From the NCBI RefSeq assembly GCF_019913785.1, contig NZ_JAIOHK010000039.1:1-34719 (forward strand): a DNA stretch of 34,719 bases. The letters run 5' to 3'. Origin of the DNA: Altibacter sp. (lineage in GTDB: Bacteria > Bacteroidota > Bacteroidia > Flavobacteriales > Flavobacteriaceae). Shown here in pieces: positions 24,740 through 32,073 of this stretch. A program made the position numbers and the translations under genes. Each line of letters opens with the position of its first letter. Positions within the stretch are counted from its first letter, which is position 1. Below the pieces are notes generated by a model. The model was not told the DNA's origin, searched no databases, and saw only the letters and a list, made by a program, of their open reading frames with translations.

Positions 24740-25405
24740 CTAGTTTAGGTTCAATTCTTTCTTGGCCAAATAAAAATCTATTTTTTCGTAGGACGAATTT
24801 TCGATTCTTTCCTCCATTTCCTTTAAGGTTTTGGGAGGTGGCACTATGACCTTGTCGCCCTTTTTCCAATTTAAAGGTAAAGCCACCTTATGCTTATCGG
24901 ATGTTTGAAGTGCTTGCAAGGCGCGTAAAATTTCGTCCATATTTCTGCCTACATTTAGGGGGTAATACATGATAAGCCGAATCTTAAGATATGGATCGAT
25001 GAAAAAAACTGCACGAACGGCCGCTGTTTCGCTTTCATTTGGTTGTAACATTCCATAGAGTTTGGCCACCTTCATATCAATATCGGCAATAATTGGAAAA
25101 TCAAGATATACATTGGTTTTCTCTTTGACGTTGTTTACCCACGCCAAGTGAGAGTGAATACTATCAATACTCAAACCAATAAGTTTGGTAGTAAGGGCTT
25201 CAAATTCTCCTTTTCGTTCGGCAAAACCACTTAATTCTGTAGTACAGACAGGGGTAAAATCTGCCGGGTGTGAAAATAGAATCACCCATTTTCCTCCTGC
25301 AAATTCAGAAAATTTCAACTTTCCATGGGTTGTAACCGCTGTAAAGTCGGGAGCATTGTCGCCTATTCTAGGCATGGTGTTCAATTCGCTTTCCGTAAAT
25401 TCCAT
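24740..25405 (-). CDS. 1-Cys peroxiredoxin (Prx6 family)
   Basis: The protein has 221 residues. The peroxidatic site is Cys54 in DFTPVCTTEL, with the supporting Thr51 and Pro52. No other Cys is present, so this is a true 1-Cys enzyme that needs an external thiol. The length and the C-terminal extension (LPLNWKKGDKVIVPPPK) are typical of the Prx6 group, which reduces hydrogen peroxide and lipid hydroperoxides. It is a single gene with its own terminator. On the minus strand a TTG (25462-25464) and TAATTTAG (25431-25438) may be a weak promoter. Met11 is a possible alternative start, beginning MPRIGDNAPDF. Confidence 0.94.
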   Translation of the reverse strand: MEFTESELNTMPRIGDNAPDFTAVTTHGKLKFSEFAGGKWVILFSHPADFTPVCTTELSGFAERKGEFEALTTKLIGLSIDSIHSHLAWVNNVKEKTNVYLDFPIIADIDMKVAKLYGMLQPNESETAAVRAVFFIDPYLKIRLIMYYPLNVGRNMDEILRALQALQTSDKHKVALPLNWKKGDKVIVPPPKTLKEMEERIENSSYEKIDFYLAKKELNLN

Positions 25406-25635
25406 AATACCTTTTTTAAAATCATATAGCTAAATTATAGAAGATTAAGCACTTCTTCAGCAACTTATGTTACATAACAAAATTTTGCCAAGCTTAATTA
25501 TTTCTGAAAGTTATCCTTATTTATACGGCGTTCCTATGAGATTTGTCATATTGGCTAAGCTGCCGAAAAGCTGATGCTTGTCATTTTTATTGGATAAAAT
25601 CTAGCCTACCTTGGTATGTTGTTAAAGGGCTTCGT

Positions 25636-26151
25636 ATGAAATGGAAAAAGCGTATAGGAATTGGACTGGTTTCGGTTGTAATACTACTTCTTTTATTTTT
25701 TGTTTGGTATAAGGATACCTATTCTATGAAGATCGTAGAAGAACTGGAAATAAATTCCCCGATGGAGAAGTACCGAATGCTTATTGCCACACAGGGTAGC
25801 GAGTTTAAAGAAGCGTTATCTACTGCTGTTATCGAAAAGTATAAAGAAGGCTCTTTTTATATTGAAGTGATCGACGTGACCTCATTACCTAAAATTGATT
25901 CGAAAGACTACGATGTTATTGTGCTACTTCATACCTGGGAGAATTGGGATCCTCCAATGGAGGTAGCAGCTTTTGTGGGTCAAAACAAATACCAACTTGA
26001 TAAGATTGTTGTTGTAACCACCTCGGGCAATGGCAGCTATAAGATGCCGGAAGTCGATGCGATTACAGGAGAGTCGATACTTTCCAAGATGCCGGATGTG
26101 GCCCGGGAAGTTATTTTGCGAATTGATACAATTCTAGAAAAGAAAAATTAA
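25636..26151 (+). CDS. Membrane-anchored protein of unknown function with an alpha/beta domain
   Basis: The protein has 171 residues from the ATG at 25636, which gives a positive start (MKWKKR) and one membrane segment (about 7-26). A longer frame from 25543 has an unlikely leader. The rest has alternating strands and helices: YRMLIATQGSEFKEAL, FYIEVIDVTSLP, YDVIVLLHTWENWDPP, and KIVVVTTSGNG. This resembles a flavodoxin-type or Rossmann-like fold, but no complete cofactor-binding motif is clear. I cannot name the family. Topology suggests the soluble part is periplasmic. The beta-barrel gene follows after 13 bases and may be co-transcribed. Confidence 0.75.
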   Translation: MKWKKRIGIGLVSVVILLLLFFVWYKDTYSMKIVEELEINSPMEKYRMLIATQGSEFKEALSTAVIEKYKEGSFYIEVIDVTSLPKIDSKDYDVIVLLHTWENWDPPMEVAAFVGQNKYQLDKIVVVTTSGNGSYKMPEVDAITGESILSKMPDVAREVILRIDTILEKKN

Positions 26152-26164
26152 AGGACAAACAAAT

Positions 26165-26758
26165 ATGCAATCCATGAAGACCACGCAATTAATAATAGTA
26201 GTCCTGCTTTTTGTTGGACTCACGTACTCGGCAGTTGCTCAAGAACGTTGGATGGCCGAATTCAGACCTGGAATTAGCTTTCCAACACAGAAACTCGATG
26301 GTGCCGATCTCACAACGGGTTTTGGATTTGAGGCAAAGGTCTCGTACTACCTTATGCCGCATCTATCTGCCTATGCGGGTTGGGGATGGAATCAATTCAA
26401 AATAAAAGACACCAATTTGAATGATCCCAAGATCGACGTAGAAGAGGCGGGTTATACCTTTGGGCTAGAACTTACCATCCCTATTGGAACGCCGCCACTT
26501 TCCTATTTTGTGAATGGTGGTGCGGTGTATAATCATATCGAATTGGAAAATTATACCGTTCAATCCAGTGTGGATACAGACCATGGATTGGGTTGGCAAA
26601 TAGGAGCAGGGATTGCCTACGAATTTGTAGAGAATTGGAAATTACGTCCGGAAATTCGGTATCGATCGCTTTCCCGAGAACTGAAGATAGAAAATAACAA
26701 CATCGATCTAACGCTAAACTACGTGGGTTTTGGGATAGGTGTTTCAGCAAATTTTTAG
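26165..26758 (+). CDS. Outer-membrane beta-barrel protein
   Basis: The protein has 197 residues. A Sec signal peptide (about 1-25, ending AVAQ) is followed by alternating amphipathic strands rich in Tyr, Gly and Phe (YYLMPHLSAYAGWGWNQF, GLELTIPIG, FVNGGAVYNHIEL, VGFGIGVSANF). The chain ends in Phe, as outer-membrane barrels usually do. Size suggests a small eight-stranded barrel of the OmpA/OmpX type. The start may be Met1 or Met4 (26174). Function is unknown; it could be structural or a small adhesin. It lies 4 bases before the next gene. Confidence 0.85.
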   Translation: MQSMKTTQLIIVVLLFVGLTYSAVAQERWMAEFRPGISFPTQKLDGADLTTGFGFEAKVSYYLMPHLSAYAGWGWNQFKIKDTNLNDPKIDVEEAGYTFGLELTIPIGTPPLSYFVNGGAVYNHIELENYTVQSSVDTDHGLGWQIGAGIAYEFVENWKLRPEIRYRSLSRELKIENNNIDLTLNYVGFGIGVSANF

Positions 26759-26762
26759 CCTG

Positions 26763-27878
26763 ATGTACATGAAGTCGTTGTTTGTTATATTGTTATTATT
26801 TCACGGTGCCATACACTCCTTAGGGTTTCTAAAGGCCTTTCATTTTGCCAAAATAGAACAACTCACTCAAACAATTTCCAAACCGATAGGTTTGCTTTGG
26901 TTATTGGCAACGGTTCTTTTTTTTATCACCGTCTTGCTTTTTTTATATAAGCATGACAGCTGGCCGGTAATTGCTATAATTGCCGTGATAATTTCGCAGG
27001 TGATCGTTGTACTTTCTTGGCAGGATGCAAAATTTGGTACCATTGCAAATGTTATTATTCTGTTAGTTTCGATTCAGGGGTTTGCTGAAGTAGAATTTGT
27101 TAAAATGACCAAGCAGGAATCCTTACATTTAATACAAAACGGCAAGGCTGTTTCTTCTGAAATAATAACGGAGGCAGCTATTTCCTCCTTACCGCCAATC
27201 GTACAACAATGGATGCGCTTTTCGGGCGTGATTGGTACTGCCGAAGCAGTTTCAGTGCGATTGCAACAAACGGGTGAGATGCGCACCAAACCGGAGCAAA
27301 GTTGGATGCCCTTTACGGCCGAACAATACATTGATGTGGCCAATCCGTCCTTTGTATGGACTACTTCGGCAAAGATGATGCCTTTGGTTTCTTTTAGAGG
27401 GAGGGACAAGCTTGAAAATGGAAAAGGAGCAATGTTGATCAAAGTGGCTTCCTTGATTCCTGTTGTTAATGAAAAGGCTAATGAAAAAATAAATTCAGGA
27501 GCCATGCTTCGGTTTTTAGGAGAAATGTGCTGGTATCCTTCTGCAGCACTTTCAGAATATATCGATTGGGAACAGCTTGATAGTAGTTCGGCAAGGGCAA
27601 CACTATCCATAAACGGATCAAGTGTTACGGGGACTTTTACTTTTAGCCAAGAGGGTGAACTTATCTCTTTTGAAGCAAATCGTTTTTATGGAGCAGATGA
27701 TGCGGCAACGCTGGAAAAATGGTATATTGAACCGGTGGAGTTTAAGGTTTTTCAAGGTGTCAAAATCCCCTATAAATGTAAGGTGACCTGGAAGTTGGAT
27801 GCGGGAGATTTTACATGGTTAACACTTGAGCTTACAGCCTTAGCGTATAATGAATTACAACTATTTAAACCTAAATGA
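26763..27878 (+). CDS. Four-helix membrane protein with a C-terminal soluble domain (DUF6544-like)
   Basis: The protein has 371 residues from the ATG at 26763, the first after the upstream stop; Met at 26769 is equally possible. Four membrane segments occupy about the first 115 residues (including IGLLWLLATVLFFITVLLFLY and VIAIIAVIISQVIVVL). A soluble domain of about 240 residues follows, with LPPIVQQWMRFSGVIG, VRLQQTGEMR and GKGAMLIKVASLIPV. From memory this resembles a family listed as DUF6544 or DUF6920; I could not check. No function is known to me. The stop overlaps the start of the Crp/Fnr regulator (ATGA), so the two are probably expressed together. Confidence 0.8.
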   Translation: MYMKSLFVILLLFHGAIHSLGFLKAFHFAKIEQLTQTISKPIGLLWLLATVLFFITVLLFLYKHDSWPVIAIIAVIISQVIVVLSWQDAKFGTIANVIILLVSIQGFAEVEFVKMTKQESLHLIQNGKAVSSEIITEAAISSLPPIVQQWMRFSGVIGTAEAVSVRLQQTGEMRTKPEQSWMPFTAEQYIDVANPSFVWTTSAKMMPLVSFRGRDKLENGKGAMLIKVASLIPVVNEKANEKINSGAMLRFLGEMCWYPSAALSEYIDWEQLDSSSARATLSINGSSVTGTFTFSQEGELISFEANRFYGADDAATLEKWYIEPVEFKVFQGVKIPYKCKVTWKLDAGDFTWLTLELTALAYNELQLFKPK

Positions 27879-28507
27879 TAGACGAACTAAGAGAGGGCTA
27901 CAGCGAGATTTTTGAAGCTCCTTTATTGCAAGAGATTAGTGAAGTAGGAATTTTTAAGGAGGTTTCTGAAGGGCATAAATTTATCGAAATTGGTGATTAT
28001 GTGCGCTCCATGCCACTTTTAATTTCCGGTGCTATTAAGATATTACGGGAAGACGGGGAAGGAGACGAATTGTTACTCTATTTTTTGGAAAGAGGCGATA
28101 CCTGTGCCATGACCATGACCTGTTGTATGGGTCAAAAGAAAAGTGAGATAAGGGCCATTGCCGAACTAGATACCAAACTAATCATGATACCGGTTCAGAA
28201 AATGGAAGAATGGACCGGGAAATACAAAAGTTGGCGAAATTTTGTATTCAAAAGTTATCACAATCGATTTAACGAGCTTTTAGAGACTATTGACAGCATT
28301 GCTTTTTTACGCATGGATGAACGGCTGCTGAAATATCTTCGTGACAAGGTGAAAGTAACCAACGATATGATCGTACAAAATACCCATCAGGAAATCGCCT
28401 ACGAACTCAATACCTCCCGAGTTGTAATCTCCCGACTTTTGAAGCAACTCGAGAAATTGGGTAAAATTGAACTTCAGCGAAATAGGATCAAAGTAATTTC
28501 TTTATAA
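27875..28507 (+). CDS. Crp/Fnr-family transcriptional regulator with a Cys cluster
   Basis: The protein has 210 residues. An N-terminal cyclic-nucleotide-type effector domain (about 20-125) is followed by a dimerisation helix and a winged helix-turn-helix (QEIAYELNTSRVVISRLLKQLEKLG, about 168-192). The effector domain carries Cys77, Cys83 and Cys84 within DTCAMTMTCCMG, where classical CRP has its cAMP pocket. There is no N-terminal Fnr-type iron-sulfur Cys set. A thiol- or sulfur-based signal is possible, in keeping with the sulfite exporter-type gene that follows, but this is inference. Confidence 0.88.
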   Translation: MIDELREGYSEIFEAPLLQEISEVGIFKEVSEGHKFIEIGDYVRSMPLLISGAIKILREDGEGDELLLYFLERGDTCAMTMTCCMGQKKSEIRAIAELDTKLIMIPVQKMEEWTGKYKSWRNFVFKSYHNRFNELLETIDSIAFLRMDERLLKYLRDKVKVTNDMIVQNTHQEIAYELNTSRVVISRLLKQLEKLGKIELQRNRIKVISL

Positions 28508-28586
28508 ACAGGCTGTTTCTTTACTTATATTTTTATAGTATATTGTTGCGTTCTTTTACCCAAAAAAGAATCAACTAACCAGTCGA

Positions 28587-29387
28587 GTGGAAATAACGGA
28601 AGTTTTAGGATATATTGGAGCCCTATTGATAGGAGTTGTTTTGGGACTTATTGGTGGCGGTGGCTCCATACTAACCGTTCCTATATTTGTCTATCTTTTG
28701 CATTTAAACCCGGTGACGGCAACCGCCTACTCGCTTTTCGTGGTTGGGGTTTCGGCCTTAGTTGGTGCCTTTCAGAATATGAAAAGAGGCTTGGTCGATT
28801 TTAAGACGGCCATTGTTTTCTCAATCCCAGCTTTTATCGCTGTATATGCCACCAGAAAATATATTGTACCTGCAATCCCGGAAGAATTATTCTATGTTGG
28901 AGACTATTTAGTCACCAAAGATGTAGGTATCATGGTGTTTTTTGCCATCATTATGTTATTGGCAGCCGGATCTATGATACGTTCAAATGGGAAGGATCTT
29001 GGAGAAAGTACCCCGGTTATTTATAACTATCCACTTATAATTTTTGAAGGCCTTGGTGTGGGATTACTGACCGGAGTAGTAGGTGCCGGGGGTGGTTTTC
29101 TAATTATTCCGGCGTTGGTATTATTGGCAAAATTGCCTATGAAAAAGGCGGTGGCCACGTCGCTGTTGATTATTGCTACTAAGTCGCTTATTGGATTTAT
29201 AGGCGATATTGAGAATTTGGATATCGACTGGATCTTTCTTATAAGCTTTTCTGCATTGTCCATTATTGGAATCTTTATCGGAACCGGTATAAACAAATTT
29301 ATAAATGGTAAAAAACTTAAAAAAGGCTTCGGGTGGTTCGTGCTGTTGATGGCACTCTATATTATTATGAAGGAATTTACCAAATAA
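28587..29387 (+). CDS. Sulfite exporter TauE/SafE family membrane protein
   Basis: The protein has 266 residues with a GTG start and about eight membrane segments in two halves. Each half carries a glycine-rich repeat: GVVLGLIGGGGSILTVP near residue 17 and GLLTGVVGAGGGFLIIP near 157. This duplicated motif defines the TauE/SafE family, whose members carry sulfite, sulfoacetate or other small organic anions across the inner membrane. The substrate cannot be told from sequence. It follows the Crp/Fnr gene by 79 bases, in which only a poor -7-like motif is seen, so regulation by that protein or co-transcription is plausible. Confidence 0.92.
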   Translation: MEITEVLGYIGALLIGVVLGLIGGGGSILTVPIFVYLLHLNPVTATAYSLFVVGVSALVGAFQNMKRGLVDFKTAIVFSIPAFIAVYATRKYIVPAIPEELFYVGDYLVTKDVGIMVFFAIIMLLAAGSMIRSNGKDLGESTPVIYNYPLIIFEGLGVGLLTGVVGAGGGFLIIPALVLLAKLPMKKAVATSLLIIATKSLIGFIGDIENLDIDWIFLISFSALSIIGIFIGTGINKFINGKKLKKGFGWFVLLMALYIIMKEFTK

Positions 29388-29484
29388 CTTCAGAATTCAA
29401 CTTGCAAAATAGTTCATACCTGCTATTGTAAAATAAGCACCATCCTTTCCCCTCCCAAAACGAACTTTTTAATAATACGCCAGT

Positions 29485-29498
29485 GTAACAAAGGTTAC
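29485..29498. promoter_or_regulatory. Short palindrome in front of the efflux operon
   Basis: GTAAC (29485-29489) and GTTAC (29494-29498) form a 5-base inverted repeat around AAAG, just upstream of the -7 element. This is a possible repressor site, but short enough to be chance. Confidence 0.3.
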
Positions 29499-29520
29499 TG
29501 ACTTGTCCTATTCCTAAGTG

Positions 29521-29528
29521 TATTTTTG
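29521..29528 (+). promoter_or_regulatory. -7 element of the efflux operon (TATTTTTG)
   Basis: TATTTTTG matches TAnnTTTG and lies 25 bases before the ATG at 29554. The nearest TTG (29503-29505) is only 15 bases upstream, shorter than the usual 17-23. Confidence 0.5.
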
Positions 29529-29553
29529 CCCTACACAAAATGGAATAGCCACA

Positions 29554-30858
29554 ATGAAGCAAGTCCTATTAATTTATATGTTACTGTTCGCATCCTCTTT
29601 GGTACATGGACAGGAAATTGTTTTAGTCTCGAAACAAGAGATTTTGCAGGCCGTAGCGGAAAATAACAATGCCCTAAAGATTGGAGCACAAGACATACTT
29701 AGTGCAAAGGGTGAATATCAGCAGACCCGCGCCGTTTTTTTACCAAATATTACTGCATCGTATACGGGATATGCAACCACCAATCCGTTAATGGCCTTTG
29801 GTTCCAAATTAAATCAGGAGATCTTAACTCAAAATGACTTTGATCCAGCTTTGCTGAATGATCCTTCACAGGTGACTAATTTCAGCACGCGTATCGAAAT
29901 TCAGCAGCCCTTATTAAATATGGACGGACTTTTTCATCGCAAGGCAGCAAAAGCGAAGCTAGCTGCGAGTCGGCAGCAATTGGAACGCACCGAGGCGTAT
30001 ATCACACTTGAAGTGGAAAAGGCCTTTATGCAGTTACAATTGGCCTACAAAACACTGGAAGTGTTGGAAACCGCAAAAAAAGCCGCACAAGAAAATCTGC
30101 GATTGGCCTCCAATAGTTATAAGCAGGGGTATTTACAAAAATCCGATGTGTTGGCCGTTGAGGTTCGACTTACAGAAGTGGAGAACCAGCTGCAATACGC
30201 GCAGAGTACCGTAGAAAACAGCTCAAATTACCTTTCTGTACTAATGCATGATACCACCTATCGCATTATGAAGCCGTCAGATTCGTTAGTGATTTCTTCT
30301 GAAATAATGGAAGACACATCGCTTTCTGAAGAAAGAGCCGACCTACAAGCAAAGAAGTACGTTTCTGAAGCCTACAAAGAACAATATCGAGCCGATAAAA
30401 TGTCCTTTTTGCCACGGTTGAACGCATTTGGCAGTTACGAATTGTACGATAGCGAGATCTTTCAAGGGGATGCCAGTGGGTATCTAGTGGGCGCTTCTTT
30501 GAGTTGGAATATTCTGGAAGGCAGTAAACGGCTGGGAAAAACACAGAAGAGCAAAGCCGAATTTGAGAAGTCGCAATTGGAATACGAACAATATAAGGCC
30601 GAGAGTGAGGTAGCATTACATAGGGCAAAGCGCATGCTTTCGGATGCTAAAAACAACCTAAAGCTTACACAACTTGCCCTGCAACAGTCTAAAGAATCGT
30701 TGCGCATTAGAACCAACCGTTTTAAGGAAGGGCTTGAACGGACAAATGATCTGTTACTTGCCGAAACTCAGTATGCTCAAAAACAACTGGAATATTACAC
30801 CACTATTTTTCAATACAACTACGCCCTAGCGTATGTACAGTTTTTAACCAAGAATTAG
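29554..30858 (+). CDS. TolC-family outer-membrane efflux protein
   Basis: The protein has 434 residues from the ATG at 29554. A longer frame from 29518 overlaps the -7 element and is rejected. A signal peptide (about 1-20, ending VHG) precedes long amphipathic helices with heptad spacing in two repeats (for example QLQLAYKTLEVLETAKKAA and LALQQSKESLRIRTNRFKEG), the outer-membrane efflux protein pattern. TolC trimers form the exit duct through the outer membrane and periplasm. The adaptor gene follows after 11 bases and the RND pump after that. Substrates are unknown. Confidence 0.93.
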   Translation: MKQVLLIYMLLFASSLVHGQEIVLVSKQEILQAVAENNNALKIGAQDILSAKGEYQQTRAVFLPNITASYTGYATTNPLMAFGSKLNQEILTQNDFDPALLNDPSQVTNFSTRIEIQQPLLNMDGLFHRKAAKAKLAASRQQLERTEAYITLEVEKAFMQLQLAYKTLEVLETAKKAAQENLRLASNSYKQGYLQKSDVLAVEVRLTEVENQLQYAQSTVENSSNYLSVLMHDTTYRIMKPSDSLVISSEIMEDTSLSEERADLQAKKYVSEAYKEQYRADKMSFLPRLNAFGSYELYDSEIFQGDASGYLVGASLSWNILEGSKRLGKTQKSKAEFEKSQLEYEQYKAESEVALHRAKRMLSDAKNNLKLTQLALQQSKESLRIRTNRFKEGLERTNDLLLAETQYAQKQLEYYTTIFQYNYALAYVQFLTKN

Positions 30859-30869
30859 AAAATCATCTT

Positions 30870-31946
30870 ATGAAAAAGATATATACCATACTCCTGCTAT
30901 TCATTGGAACCACACTTTTGAGTTGTGGAGATGCTGCTAAGAAATCCAATAGCGAACAAAACCAAGCGATCGCTGTAAAAGTGGATGCAGTTAATAACTC
31001 TGCCCAGACTCCTTTTTTGGTGGCCAGCGGAAAAATAGAAGCGACCAACAGTGCTAATCTAAGTACTAAAATGAATGGTTTTGTCACAAAAATTCATGTA
31101 AAAGTGGGCGATAAGGTAACCAAGGGACAATTGCTGTTAAGTGTTAATAACACAGATCTGTCGGCGAAAAGCGCGCAGGTAACTGCCGGAATAACAGAGG
31201 CTAATGCGGCTTTTGTTAATGCTGAAAAGGATTACCGGCGTTTTCAAAATTTATTTGCCGATAACAGTGCTTCACAAAAAGAGCTGGACGATATAACGGC
31301 ACGCTACGAAATGGCAAAGGCACGTCTCGAGGCTGCCAAACAGTTAAAAAATGAGGTAAACGCACAGTTTTCATACGTTGCGATTAGAGCACCTTTTCAT
31401 GGCGTGATCACCAATATGTTTATAGATGAAGGGGCCATGGCCAGTCCTGGAGCACCCCTTTTGGCGATAGAAACCCCCGGAGCTTTTGAAGTAACAGCCA
31501 TGGTACCGGAGAGTGAGATTTCACAGATTTCTTCGGGAATCGAAGTGAATGTGGTGGTGAGTTCGATCAACACCACCCTAAAAGGCGAAGTTACGGAGGT
31601 AAGCGCTTCAGCAAGGAATACGGGCGGACAGTATTTGGTAAAAGTGGTTTTAGATAAAACAGAGGTGCCAATATTGTCGGGGATGTTTGCCACCGTTCAA
31701 TTTCCGTTAGAAAAGAATACGGCTTCGACCATGGTACTTATACCAAAAGCCGCATTGGTCCACAAAGGGCAACTATCCGGAGTGTATACCGTAAGTGAAA
31801 GTAAAACTGCCTTGTTGCGATGGTTGCGCCTTGGGCGCAGCTTCGGAGATCGGGTAGAAGTGCTCTCGGGATTGTCGGCAGACGAATCGTATATCGTTTC
31901 GGCAGAAGGGAAATTATACAACGGCGCAAAAATCAATATACAATAA
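30870..31946 (+). CDS. RND efflux periplasmic adaptor (membrane fusion protein), lipoprotein
   Basis: The protein has 358 residues. The signal peptide ends in the lipobox LLSC (about residues 17-20), so it is probably lipid-anchored. Next come the biotinyl-lipoyl-like half (VTKIHVKVGDKVTKGQLLLSV, near 70-90), a helical hairpin (AAFVNAEKDYRRFQNLFAD and after), the second lipoyl half (FSYVAIRAPFHGVITNM), and a beta-barrel domain. It links the inner-membrane pump to the TolC duct. Between its stop and the pump gene lie 127 bases holding a large hairpin element. Confidence 0.93.
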   Translation: MKKIYTILLLFIGTTLLSCGDAAKKSNSEQNQAIAVKVDAVNNSAQTPFLVASGKIEATNSANLSTKMNGFVTKIHVKVGDKVTKGQLLLSVNNTDLSAKSAQVTAGITEANAAFVNAEKDYRRFQNLFADNSASQKELDDITARYEMAKARLEAAKQLKNEVNAQFSYVAIRAPFHGVITNMFIDEGAMASPGAPLLAIETPGAFEVTAMVPESEISQISSGIEVNVVVSSINTTLKGEVTEVSASARNTGGQYLVKVVLDKTEVPILSGMFATVQFPLEKNTASTMVLIPKAALVHKGQLSGVYTVSESKTALLRWLRLGRSFGDRVEVLSGLSADESYIVSAEGKLYNGAKINIQ

Positions 31947-31950
31947 TAGA

Positions 31951-32057
31951 GGCTGCGTTAGGGATAGCAGTGGAAATCCTTTTTAAGGTGTCCGGAGGTG
32001 AAATGAATTAGAAGGGACACCTTAAAAAGATTGAAGCGGATAGCCCGCTCGAACGCC
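31951..32057 (+). other. Large hairpin element inside the efflux operon
   Basis: A perfect 15-base inverted repeat, CTTTTTAAGGTGTCC (31979-31993) and GGACACCTTAAAAAG (32015-32029), encloses a 21-base loop. It is flanked by GGATAGC-containing segments on both sides. The right flank folds into its own hairpin, AGCGG/CCGCT (32035-32049), and GCGTT (31955-31959) can pair with AACGC (32052-32056) to close the whole. I recall similar palindromic intergenic elements scattered in flavobacterial genomes. It might match the Rfam motif Flavo-1 or a dispersed repeat family. It may set the expression ratio of adaptor and pump. Confidence 0.6.
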
Positions 32058-32073
32058 AAAAAAAATATAAAAA

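Noticed and set aside
27074-27610. A 178-codon frame on the minus strand inside the four-helix membrane protein gene
   Set aside because: It is fully antisense to a gene with convincing membrane topology and operon overlaps, and its translation shows no recognisable domain.
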